Shown piece by piece: positions 43,601-55,600 of a stretch of DNA of 64,000 bases (the stretch's first letter is position 1; every line of letters starts with the position of its first letter). The stretch spans positions 17,944,246-18,008,245 of the forward strand of contig JAYGXS010000009.1 in assembly GCA_036362985.1 (NCBI GenBank), in the 5' to 3' direction. Source of the stretch: Ligula intestinalis (taxonomy: Eukaryota > Platyhelminthes > Cestoda > Diphyllobothriidea > Diphyllobothriidae). A program made the translations under genes and the position numbers. The notes below the pieces were generated by a model. That model ran no database searches. It was given only the letters and a program-made list of their open reading frames with translations, and was not told the origin of the DNA.

Positions 43601-46600
43601 GAGTAAAATGCGTTAGCGTGGTCAGCGCAAGGCGGAACGATCTAAAACCGACGCGTCTATTTCAAAGATTGGAAATTTTAGGTAACTACATCTAACGGTC
43701 ACAACTCAACTCATCTCCCCTGGGAGATGGGGGAACAAATAACTCAATAAAAAGGTTGCATCTTGCAGCAGTTACTTTAAATCGGCCTTGTGGCATAGTC
43801 AAGATTTTAACACGTTGGGTGACCACCTCACAACCGGTGTCCCCATTCCTTTCAGCCTAATCCAACACCATAGAGGTATCCTCGAACAAGCTGGAAGTAG
43901 AAAGCCGCAAGAAAAAAAAGCTATCGGGTGGAACAGTTGGCAAATTTGGTGGTCCACACTTCGTAGTGATTGGTGAATGAGATCGCTACGGCGGTTGGCT
44001 TGTCCATAAATACCCGGAAGACCAAAGTACTCCCGAGTTTCATCACTGACCAGAAGGAGGCACCCCTGGGGGGTTAATGGCCGTCAACTTGAAAAAGTAG
44101 ACAGCATCTCGGGGATGTTCCCGAATGGACAGCGTGAGGACGACATTGTCTCCTGAATCCATGTTGCTCGCCAAGTTTTCGCAATTCTCCGAACGCGCCT
44201 ATGGATCCGACGCGACACCGTGGGTTTGTCCGGTCAATCGCTGTAAATGTTGGGCTTTGTGTGTGAAATTAGTATTTTACGACCGTTCCCTGAGGATCAT
44301 CCTTCAAGTGAAATAGACGTAATTCGTCTCAAATGTGGCGGTCCGCACTCGCTGCGGTAGTATCTCGAGGATATCTCAGGCCATCCCAGGAGGACGATTG
44401 AGGTGGCTTGGGTACGTTCTCCGTCGTCCGCCTCACGAGCTCTTTTATACTGCGCTGAGTCCAGCGCTGCTGCCCACCTGAACACGTTGAAGAGGAGAGC
44501 AGCTCGACATCTTTCGTCAAGACATGCAGGCGGTTGTTGGACCTTTCGGTTGTCGGTCTCCGTCGCTGGAGAAGAGAACGCAGGTGGAGCTATCCAGATC
44601 CCCTGCCGCCAATCATCACGCATGGAGAGGTACCATCGATGAGACCGCAGAGGCCGGCTAGATCATGCATGATCACGGCCCTACCAATTACATGGCATAT
44701 GACCACATAACCGATGAAAACATATCTTTTTTAATGATAAAAGTAACATAAGCGGCAAAACCAAACCTGGCGTGGATTCCTTCGTCTGTGCAATGCGCCG
44801 ACTAGGGGTCTGCCGGGCGGCGAACCTGGCGAGCATTCCACCTGCGCCACCGCCCGTAGGGGTGGAATCCACGACTGACGACTTGCTGCGCAACTTCTTC
44901 CGTTTGGCAGACGAGAGGAGAGAGGCTGACATGCAGAAACCGAGACCACGCTTGGGAGTAGCTGCGACCGGGGAGTCCAGATCACTGGCGAGCGAGCTCA
45001 CGCTGGCCTCCGAGATGGAGTCGGAGTCCCCGATAGTCATGCAGTAAATTTCGATGGTGATGAGGAAGTCTGGTCGCAGGGGAACGATCTGCATCATGTG
45101 GATATAAATAGGATAAAAAATAGATAAAGAAATGTTTCCCGCAGCTCACCGAGCAGATCATAAGCCACTAGAGTTGTTATATTAATTATGGTGCAGTATG
45201 ATCTCTGGCTACTTTATTCACGTCAGGATGCAGACTGTTGAAAGGGCCTCTTTTCGGCCGCCCGCATAAACCAACACCTGTAAAAAATGACTACGTAATT
45301 AGTCGAAACTTTTTCTCGTTGGTTTCAGACGTTTCTTTAAATCAAAATATACTCCACCGAGAACATGTACTACGAAAAAAAAACATTTTTTGTGCTTATT
45401 TCGAGGCAATTTGCTGGTTCTCGAAAAATATGCATGCAGGAAGGTTACCTCTCGGTTTAAAAAACTAACCTTTTAAATCCCTAAATAACCCTAAAATCTG
45501 CCTGCTGTAGCCTTCGTGCTGCGTGCACAGCTTGCCTCAGTGTCGTTTGCGGCTTGCTTCAGCGTTTGCTGCGACTGTTGGAGCACGTGGTGCCCATCGT
45601 CAACATCGGCGTGTGAACTGTCGTTTGTGTGTTTGTCAAGGAGGCCAAGTGTGTGTGTGTCGTAGCCCATAGTTGGATCAGGAATCCCCGCCGGAATCCA
45701 AACTGGGAGTAGTTGGGAGACGGAGAAAAGCCGCGACCTCGACCGGCTTGAGCCACAGATCCGCGGGAGGTGGGTGCCTGGCTGAGAACTGCAGGTGAAC
45801 AGATGACGGCAGTCATGCGGCGAGACGCCGCAGTCGGGACAGCAGTCGGGTATGGATGAGTCAAGCGGGTGTTGGTACTGGCGAAGGAGCATGCAGTAGT
45901 CACTGCGTAGATGCGCCAGGGTACAGCGAGTGACCCTCGGGAAATGTCATTCCGAGGCCGCAATCGGAGGTGGATAGCCACCCAAAAGGACCGGGGGACG
46001 GTAACCTCGTTTTTTCCTCGACAACGACTCTCTGGTGGAGACGCTGGAAGCCTGTCTTGGTAGCAGAGTTATCAACAGGTAGATCCGCGAGAGACGAGAC
46101 AACAACTTCCTTGCGGAGTGCTCGAAGAGACGGCCGGACGTTGCGGCAGGGCTCGGGAGCGGTGCAACGGTGATGATTGGGATGGCCGGGTTGCGAACAA
46201 CTCCACCAGAACTGCTGGCTAAGGAGAGTGTTGTGATGGGCGACCGGTAGAACAGAAGCCTCCGCATGAGGATCTATAGGCGACATTTTATAGCGACCCG
46301 TGATCGTGCGGAGGGCAGCATTCTGTGCTGACTGGAGGCGGCGGAGGCTGGAAGAGCACATCGTAGGAGACCAGCTTGATGCCGCATAAGTGAGGTGCGG
46401 CTTAGCCAGCGCCTTGAAAGCAGTCGACAAAGTCTCTTTCGCGCAACCCCAGGATGTGCCTGCTAGAGCCTTGAGGACTTTGGTGCAGCGGTTTACTGCT
46501 TGCGGTCTCCCTGGCATGGTCTGTGAGCGTGGAAAGCGGATCAAAATTGACACCAAGGAGTTTGGGCTTGTGGATGAGCGGTAAGGACGCTCCATTGACG

Positions 46601-49600
46601 TTGATGATCGGGTGACGATTCAACTCCTTCGGATCAAGCGTGAAAACAGTTACGGACGACTTGGCTGCCGAGATCGTCATTCCGGGCTGGGTGAGGAAGT
46701 TTTCGACAACAGGCATGAACTCCGTGAGGAGCTGTGCAGCCTGATCGATGTCATGGTGCCGGCAGAAGAACGTAACATCGTCCGCATAGGATACCACTTG
46801 CACAGGTGCCCGGGGGAGTGGGATCTCTCGCGTGTAGATGTTAAAGAGCATTGGGTTGAGCACAGAGCCTTGAGGGACGTTACAAGTCTGCTTACGTGGC
46901 ATAGAGAGAGCGCCCCAGAAAAGGACACGATCGTGACGGCCACGGATGTAAGCCGCCAACCATCGGACCAGGCCACTCGGGACGTTCAGCGAGACCAATT
47001 CCTGCAGGAGCTGATCGTGGCGGACGCAGTCAAAGGCTCGTGACAGGTCAATTGAGACTGCCAGGGTCCGCGAAGCGGGCTTCTGTTGATTGAAGCCCTC
47101 GAGGATAGCGTCGCTGAGCTCGAAAAGCGCCGTTGTAGTCCCACGACCCGATTGGAAACCATGTTGGTGGCAAGATAGTTCCGCCACAGACGTCAGAATT
47201 GGGTGGACGAGCCGTTCCAGGATCTTCGCCAATGGACTGAGGAGGGCAATTGGACGATAAGAGGTCGCTAGGCAGGGGTCCTTACCCGCTTTGACCAGGG
47301 GGATGATGATCGACTGGCGCCAGCAATCAGGAATGATTGAAGCTCCTAGTGAAAGGTTGAAGAGGGCGGCAAGGTAGGCAGCCACCTTCGGGCCGATGTG
47401 GCGCACATGGATAGGCGCCAGACCATCTGGTCCTAAGGCTTTTGAAGCTCTCATTTTCTTGAAGGCGGTGAGGATGGCATCAGCCGAAAAGGAAATGTCT
47501 GGGGCGGGGCTTTATGGAGGAGACGAAGAAGGGAGCGCTGGCTTTTGGGACTGGGCGCTGAGCGGGGCGAGAACAGCTTGTTCATCTTCGCGGCGATCTT
47601 ACCGTTGTTGGAAATGAACTTGCCGTCCCCGAAGCTAATAGACTGGTTAGATGTATCAGCCCAGGGTTTGGTCAGGTTGCGTAAAAGCTTCCAAGTGGCA
47701 GCTGAGTTGCCGCTGAAATTACAATCTGAAGCTAGTTCATGCCAGCGTTAGCGTTTGCCATCGTTGATAGTCTTAGTGATTAAGCCATTTAGTTCGCCAA
47801 CGCTCGGGTCACTGGCATCACGCGCTCGTATTTCGTTTCTCTCTCGTTCCAGGCGGGAGGCTTCGGGCGGATAGTTAGGACGGAGAAGGGGAATGCGGCC
47901 GTTAGGGGTGTGATGACTTGCTGCTGCCAGGAGTAGTCGACGAAGGGCTCGCTCCGCCATGTGGACACAGGTGGGAGGCGGTAGGCCATCGATCTCGGCT
48001 TCGCATTCGGTCGTGAACGCTGCACAATTGGCTTCTTTGAAATTAATTAAGTGCCGGTTGGGGGCCTTGATACGCTCGGCGGCGTGGCCAATTCGAGCAC
48101 AATGGGGAGGTGGTCGCTACCCAGGCTGATTTCCGTGTTCCACATGGTGGAGGCTACCAGACTGAGACTGGCGAGGGAAACATCGGGCGAGCTGGAGGCG
48201 CCGTTGGTCGGGAGCCGCGTTTGGCTGTTCTCGTTGAGAACAGCAAAGGGGGCATGTTCTATTTCATCAGCCAGAGCTTCTCTTCGGGGGTCGGCTGCCA
48301 AGTTAGAGCACCACAGGTCGTGGTGGGCGTTGAAGTCACCTAGCACCAGACTGTCTCCAGAAGGTAAGTAGGGAGCGATAGAGGCGGTGAAACCGGGAGA
48401 ACAACTGGAAGTTGGAGGGATGTACACGTTCACGACGGTTAGCGGTGCCCAGCCAATGTCAAGGGAAATCGCCAGTACTTCCGTGGGATCGGCTCCAAGC
48501 AGGGGTAGCTGGTGATGGGCAATGGATTTCTCCACCAGGAAGGCCAACTCTCCGCCTTTTTTGCGGCACAGGAAGGGACTTTAGTGGAGTTAGACAACTT
48601 TGTCTCTTGGATAGCCGCCACAGGTATACTGTGCGAGCGCATGAAGGCCAGGTGCTGGTCAAGCTTCCCAAGGGGACTGTTGGCGTTGAATTGTAAGATC
48701 TTAAGACCAGGTGGTGAGGCAAGGTCGGAGACCAGAGGATTTGGGTTCAGGACCGGACGGGCTGGACGCATGGAGATCGGTGGAGGCACGGGACAGCTGG
48801 GACACGCGAAGGCACTGCAGCGGAGATGGCGCCAACCATTGCAGGAGCCGCAACGTACAGACCAGTCGTGGCGGCCCAGGCGGACTCGGCAGAACGAGCA
48901 GTACCAGAGAGGTCCAGGGTCGGCCTCAATTCCGGCGGCGAGGAGGAGGAGTCGGATCAGCGTGGCCGGGAGGGGCTGTTCCGTCATCAAAAACACGGAT
49001 TGGGCGGAGGGCGATTCGTAGACGCGTCTGCTGTGGTTCGCCAAGGAGGCCAAGTCGTGCTGTGGCGCGCACAGACCGGTTTACCAGCACCGTCACCCAA
49101 TGCGTCCAGCCCACCTCAAACGACGATGGGGGACTGAGTAAGTGCGACCCTCAGTGCATTCCTTTCCTCACAATGGACAATCCGATGCGCTTGAAGCTAT
49201 CACGATGCGCTAAAATCCGCGGTTCGAAGGGTTGCCAACTGACAGGATAACTCTAAGACCACAGTCAGCCTAGTGTGTGCCTTGTTGTTTGGAGTGGCGT
49301 ACTGGCGGGTTCAAAGTCAGGCTGCAATGGCTCCTCCCTCATGTGACCTTTATGGCGCTCCCGCGCACGCGGAAGCCTACCTAGCAAGGCGGTTTTGTTG
49401 TGGTGCGTGTTGGAATGTGTTCGCGTACACCAGCTGCGCCCTGCCCCACCTCCGGTCTTTTCGACGTATGCCTTGACATCGGGTACAGGTGTGGGAGTGG
49501 TGAGAGAGTGCAGTAGATCCGGCGAGTCTACTTTTTGCATCACTGAAATATTTTGGGGATTACGCTGCATGATAGTGGATACTACTTAAGTGATAGTGCC

Positions 49601-52600
49601 TAATCCACTATACCTGTGGAATCAGGTAGATACGTAACTGAACGCGAGTGCTGCTCAACTTGAAAGCGATCCAATCACGGTATAGGACTCGCATGAACTA
49701 ACTGATATTCAGGCTATAGGGTAAAAAAATGAACATACCTCAATATTAGCAGGGAGATCGATGAAGGGTGTCGCTCGTGCATAGCCTACGGGGAGGTCAC
49801 AAACGCGCATCAAAGTTATCGTGTCTGTATGGTAAATACGACCCTCGCCAACACACCTGAGGGGCAGAAGGATGTAAAAGCACATAAGTACACAAGTCTA
49901 GTGCGCGCCAATCACACAAAAAGAGGAGGGAAAGTCACTCACTTGAGAATCGCCATTAGATGGTACTTGACAGGTCGTCTACCACCGACCGGACTGTCGT
50001 AGGGCGTCGAGGTTCCAACAGAACCTTGACCAACAATGGCAAAGCCACTCGTCTGGCTGTAGGGAGCCTCAGGCTTGAGTGCAAGTCGGATACCATTGAG
50101 ACGGAAACGTGCTCTTAGTGGCTCTCCACGCATTGGTGGTACAAGGACCGGCGAGCCTCTATTCAGCAGAGATAGCTCCTCCATCAGAGCCTGCTGTTTC
50201 TGGCCTGTTTGAAGAAAATAGTATTAACATGTAGAATACTAATCATGCTATTTTAGTAGCTGTTTTTTAAATAATTTATTTGCTTAGTGCACACAGCTTA
50301 CATGCGATGAGGAGGGAACGACTGTCCTCAAAATACGACTCCGAGCGAGCACTGGCTGGCGCGTTCTTTTGAGGTGCTTTACAGTCCTGAAGCGCACTGC
50401 TGGAGGAGATAATTTCTTGCCGGACACTGTCGAGAAGTTTTCCGATCTCCTCAATACGATCGGTTCGTCTTCGTTCAACTGCGTTCGCCTCCGCATTGCC
50501 TTTTGGGGATCAAAAACGCATGTCTCTCAGCAGGATACGATAGAAAACAAGGGAAAAAATGGGGCTCTTACAATGTATTTTGGTCTGTAAGTTCCCAGCG
50601 AACATGAATTTTACCGACAAATGGAAATCCTGACTGATTTAACACACAAGGCTTAGGGTTGTATGCCTAAACCCACTTAAAATTGAGATGAAAATTTCAC
50701 ATGGTCGGCAGTGATGGTTTTAAATTCCGGTTGTATGCCTAGGCCCACTTAAAATTGAGATGAAAATTTTACATGGTCGGCAGTTATGGTTTTAAATTCC
50801 GGTACCAAATAGAGACATTTGTGTGTAGACAATTGACTGTAATAATCAGCAGACGGGTCTGGACGATGGATTTTTTACGAGTTCAAAATGGCGGCATGAA
50901 TTTAGGCCCGGATTCTTGAATAGCGCAGTTCAGAGAAACTGTTATGCAACCTTTTTGTCTGAACGGCCCGCTCCTGCAGAACATGTAATAGCTTTTAGCA
51001 TGTACACGAAAAGCCTCTTTAGCTGAGACAGAAGGCAAGTAACTTAGTAATGACGCAAAAAACGTGACGGATGGAGCAAAACCTACTGATCAACTTCACA
51101 AGGCCAGCATTCAGTCGCACGGGCGTTGCCTGCATGTCCAAGTCAAGAAGGGCTGAGGCGTCACGACTGATGCGTCGAGAGGAACTGCGTCTACGTGAGG
51201 CAATGCTTCCGCCACCGCTGCGGTCAGCCCGTGAGGAGGAGCGGCGACGACGGGCGCAGGCAGCTGGACTGCGGGGATTGGCGTGGCCAAAGGTCTCCGG
51301 CTCGGAGACCTCATACTCGGAGGACGGAGCATTGTCGTCAGAGGTGCTCCGTTGGCGTGACACATCCGAGTTGGCCAAAAGAGCAGCGGTCTCCAAGTTG
51401 AAGGTTGAATCTACGGGGGGAAGGGGGGAGAAGGAGGGAGTACAGGAGATATAAGTTCCCGGACGAACGGCAATGTGTAGTCTGGGGAACTTAAAAGCGA
51501 TGGAGGAAAGACATTCTGCGTCCTAAAAAGTATGTGGTAACTTCTGACGGCGTCAGATTGAGTATAAGCCGCAACCGTAACGGAATCGATGAAAATACTT
51601 CCTCATTAGTTCATATTTCTGATTGCAACCGAGGGGAGAAGGAGCCACTGATGTAACGTAGAGTTTTAAAAGCCCCATGACCAGAGACGCTGGGTTCGAT
51701 TTCCAGGTAATGTAAACCCGATATTCTGAATGACCGACTGATGACAGCTAACAAATAAGAAAAGAAACCCTTCGGTCTTCCATGCCTCTGAGGGCATTTC
51801 CTTCTTGTACTGTCTGATCACAACAGACACTAGGCATCTAATAGGAATAGTGGTGAATGACTCGAAAACCCGTAAGAGCACTCTGGGCGTCGCACGGTTT
51901 CTCGCTGAGCTAACAGCTGGGATCTAAACCGCAGACCCTGTCCTCTTGATGTTTTACAATCCTAGCCACGTGTACGTTTTTACCAAGTGGCGTATGATGG
52001 AACGTGTGACACGGAGGCCCAAGCTGAGTGAGCTCGGATCCGAGTCGCTGCCCCTACCCTCTTGTTGTGCTATAATCCTAGTCAATTTTAGAATATGACC
52101 AGGTACGAATGTACGAACGTCCAAAAAGAGCTAAAGAGACAGAGTTTGATATTGCTGCAGTAGTCGCCAGTTAAAGTCCATCTCAGGCCCAGACCAAATT
52201 GGGTTTAATAAGCGGCTGGGCCTATTAACCGTAGGCTTAATAACCGGCGACTACTGTACTACTATTTATACTGCTGCAGTAGTGCATTAGTGCCAACACA
52301 AATGGCCACTGTCACTTAAGACTACGCCAGGTGGTGTTTTCTGGCCTGCACTGAAGAAAGCGGCTTACGCCTGATTCCTACTCGGTCATCTTGACACTGT
52401 CTTGTCCCCAGTTCAAGTGGGGGTAGAGGCTTTAGAGTGAGGAAGTAAGTTTTGCGTCTACTTCAGTTGAATCTCGTCTGTCTCCAGTCGCCATACTTGC
52501 TCTTGGGCATATGGAGGACATCATCGAAATCTGTGGTCGAATTATCATCATGTACGAACGCACTACGGACCAGGGTGGTGTATGCTGGGACTGAGTGAGC

Positions 52601-55600
52601 TGGGATCCGTGCCAACGCTCCCACGCTTTTTGCTGGCGGGTTAAAACCCAGGTCAGATGTTTGTTGTGGACCAACTATCGCCGTGGGCCACTTAGGCGCA
52701 AATTTGTCCGTGCTTCGCCATATTCCATTTCCAGTTTTCTCGCCTCTGTATCGACACCGGTGACAGGCGTCGAAAAAGTGCGGTAGGTGCTGCGCAAGTC
52801 AACCAATGGACCGCCTTGCAAAATACGCCATCATTTAATTTTCCCATTGATAGCCAGGGCCTGACACGCTAGCCCACGTTCATAACATAGAGAGGTCGTG
52901 CACTTCGTGAGCTATAGGCTTGACTGCTCTATACCCGAACATATTTTCTGTCAGTATTAATTTACTAGTTGGTACAAGAATTAAAAGGCCCTGTCACAAA
53001 ATTTTACTAAGAAACCGACAAAAAGTGTCGTTATCATTGTCACTAGTGGGAGACGCTATGACCGGCCGGTCCATGGCACTGCGACCTTGATTAACGCACA
53101 CTGTGTGCCTCTCAACTGGGGAAGGACCACTTCGACAGCAGTCTAGCGTATAAAAATACACCTTTCGTTTGACCTGACTGTGGGCATGGGCGTCAATAGT
53201 AATTAAGCATCCTGTACGTTTAAGTGCGAACGGGGTTCCATTTTGTTAGGCAATGCGAGTACAATTCTCGTTTAAACAATTCCTTAAATAGAAAACCCAC
53301 TAAAAAGCACGTCCGGCGCCAGTCCGGCTAAAAAAAGGCGGTTAAACGGCCTAGATCCGAATAGCTGAAGTCACAACACGGCCGGCTAACACGCGTGAAC
53401 CGTTCCTGCACCAACCTAATGCAGTTATCTTAAACTAAGATACAGCTAGCAGACAATATGACTATGTTTGTAGCATTAGTTGCATGGTTCACCAGCTCTG
53501 TGTCAATGAACACGAAATAGCATACTTATCTATTCTTTAATAATGCCTAGGACAGACAGTTTGATAAGGCAACTTTGCGCGTGTGCTTACTTTCAAGGAC
53601 TTGGTTTCCTAAAAAACGCGCTGAGTCGCGTTTACCTGGAGACAGACACGAAGACAGCACGTTAAGGAGGCCCAAGGAAAGCTAAAGGGACCTTATTCCA
53701 GCCCATTTAACACTGATTTAAGTAACGTCTTGAAGGCACAATGCTATTTCACAACTAACGTTGTCGGCAATCCGACGGATTGTAGGGCCACGTCTGTATT
53801 AGCTAACAAACTAATAGTGTAAGCGCAAATAGCACAGCCGGATGCATTTTTCTGAGGCAACGTGAGCAGCATGAGGATGAAAAGCCAGCAAGAGGACTTA
53901 CTGCGACTTGAGCGAGCGCTGCTTGGAAGGATGTCCGCGACCGACCGAGGCTGATGCAACTTATCCTCCTCGTCGTCATCACTCTTGCTGGAACTCAGGT
54001 GATCATAGACACCACCACCACTATCAGTTTCCGTCTCCGCGGAGCTTGTGTCGCCAGGGGCAGTGCCTCGCTTGGGCAGGAAGGTGACGGAGCGCTGGCG
54101 CGGGATTCCCGGCTGGACCTCCTCGTCAGCCTGTCGTTCATCGAGGTTGCTGGTGTTGGGCCAGTTACGCAGGACGCCGGGACGCGGACGGTTGTAGTAG
54201 GTGTGTTGAGCCGAGTTCGGACACTCCCGTGCTGAAACAAAAAGCACAATAGGCATTGAGGGAAGAAGAACGACTGTTGACGGTACCAGGCGCGACAATA
54301 CGTCAAGCGCTTTCGAACAATCGACCAGGCATACTGGCTCATTGAGATGATTTGCTTCCAGCACAGAACGGGGGTTATGAGATTCTCCTCAGAGCTCGAG
54401 CATAGGATCGTTATATAGCGAAAAACAACCGGTCAACATGTGCTACCGTGGGAGTCAAACAGTTGAAAATTCGACAAGTGAACACAGGTTCAAAATTTGT
54501 CAGAGACTCAAACTGTTTGGGTTGCCAGGGTTCCCTTAATTTTATTGGTAATCATTACAGATTACGACAGCAGTATAACCTGTTATCGTTCTCGTAGATC
54601 GGTTAACGTACTCCATGTTTGATAGGACACAGTGACGGCTGAGTTGACCATGGGCGACTAAAATGGTCATCGGAAAATAAAGCGTAAAACGTATACAATT
54701 TGTTAAGCTAATATTTACAGGGAAGAAAAGCGCAAAACGACGTAAAGGGAGGTCTAGACGGCATGAGGGAGTCAAAACTCCCCAGGGAATTAAACTTACG
54801 TGATACGGAAAGTGTGTTGTCGTGGACATCTACGCAATCGGTGGACCTTGAAAGCGCGCCAACGGACTTGGTTGGAGTACGATATTCACCCGTTTTAAGC
54901 GGGGCGAAAGATGACAGGGAAGCGGGCAAACCGGTGTTGGTTGATACGGGAGGTGGCGTTGTCTGTGGTGGAGGAGGAAATTCAAAGGTCGGCGCCTGTT
55001 GCAGTTCCGGTACGCCCATTGATTCTAGCGCCATCTGGGAGGATAAATAGATAACGCAGGCGGGTCACAGGGATTTCTTTAAGTACAACGGGTAGTAGAA
55101 CAGTTATGTTGAGACGTAAAGTTACAGGTGGTTCAGGAAGAGGTCGCGGAGAATCGCAAAAAGTTGAGGCAGCATTACTTCCTTCCTTATCGTCAGGTGG
55201 AGGAAGGGGAAATTCAACCGCTGACGTGTTCATCTTCTTTCCATGGCCAGAAACTGTGGAAACCTGCGATTAAAACGGCAAGGTAAATATGAGCCTACAA
55301 ATACTTTGGGAAACGGGTGAAGGAAGTTGTCGGGATGTCGGACCGACTATCCGCGACAGAATAGTGAGGAAGATGGTTAATATGATACGGCTACTGACAT
55401 TTTGACTACTAATCTGAATAGACGACAATCATGAAGATAGCAAGGCAGGAGGGGCTCAAATGCAACCTCAAATGTGTACTATCCATTGCGTACAACGGTG
55501 GCGTACCCCAAAATACGTTCGTAAGTGAAGTTCACATATGAATGGCAGTTCTGCTCCTATTTGCAACGAACGTCTGACTCGTGTACAGCTCTATAAGACT

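Larger units (their letters stand above)
45651..49041 (-). mobile_element. LINE with PHD-like finger, full length, with 14-bp target-site duplications (sense in anillin intron)
   Basis: A 3,391-bp element between exact 14-bp duplications. Order on the minus strand: short 5' untranslated region, zinc finger of PHD type, AP-like endonuclease, reverse transcriptase, C-terminal Cys/His cluster, then GGGCTACGACACACACAC as the tail. It looks like a CR1/Jockey-type LINE with one long frame. Several frame shifts (near 48,545, 48,045, 46,500, 45,985) and at least one stop (near 47,748) make it inactive, yet the intact duplications say insertion is not ancient. It lies in the intron between the exons at 49,739 and 45,088 and on the same strand as anillin. 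Confidence 0.9.

Noticed and set aside
44329..44520. A missing anillin exon in the 43,588-44,766 intron
   Set aside because: Flanking exons already join in phase to give STPAFVLLSS, and the sequence is explained as a decayed RTE 3' fragment on the other strand.
46612..49250. Plus-strand open frames of 103-179 codons
   Set aside because: They are antisense shadows of the LINE, whose minus strand carries clear finger, endonuclease and RT motifs.
53954..54235. 93-codon plus-strand frame
   Set aside because: Antisense to a phase-consistent anillin exon with strong splice sites.
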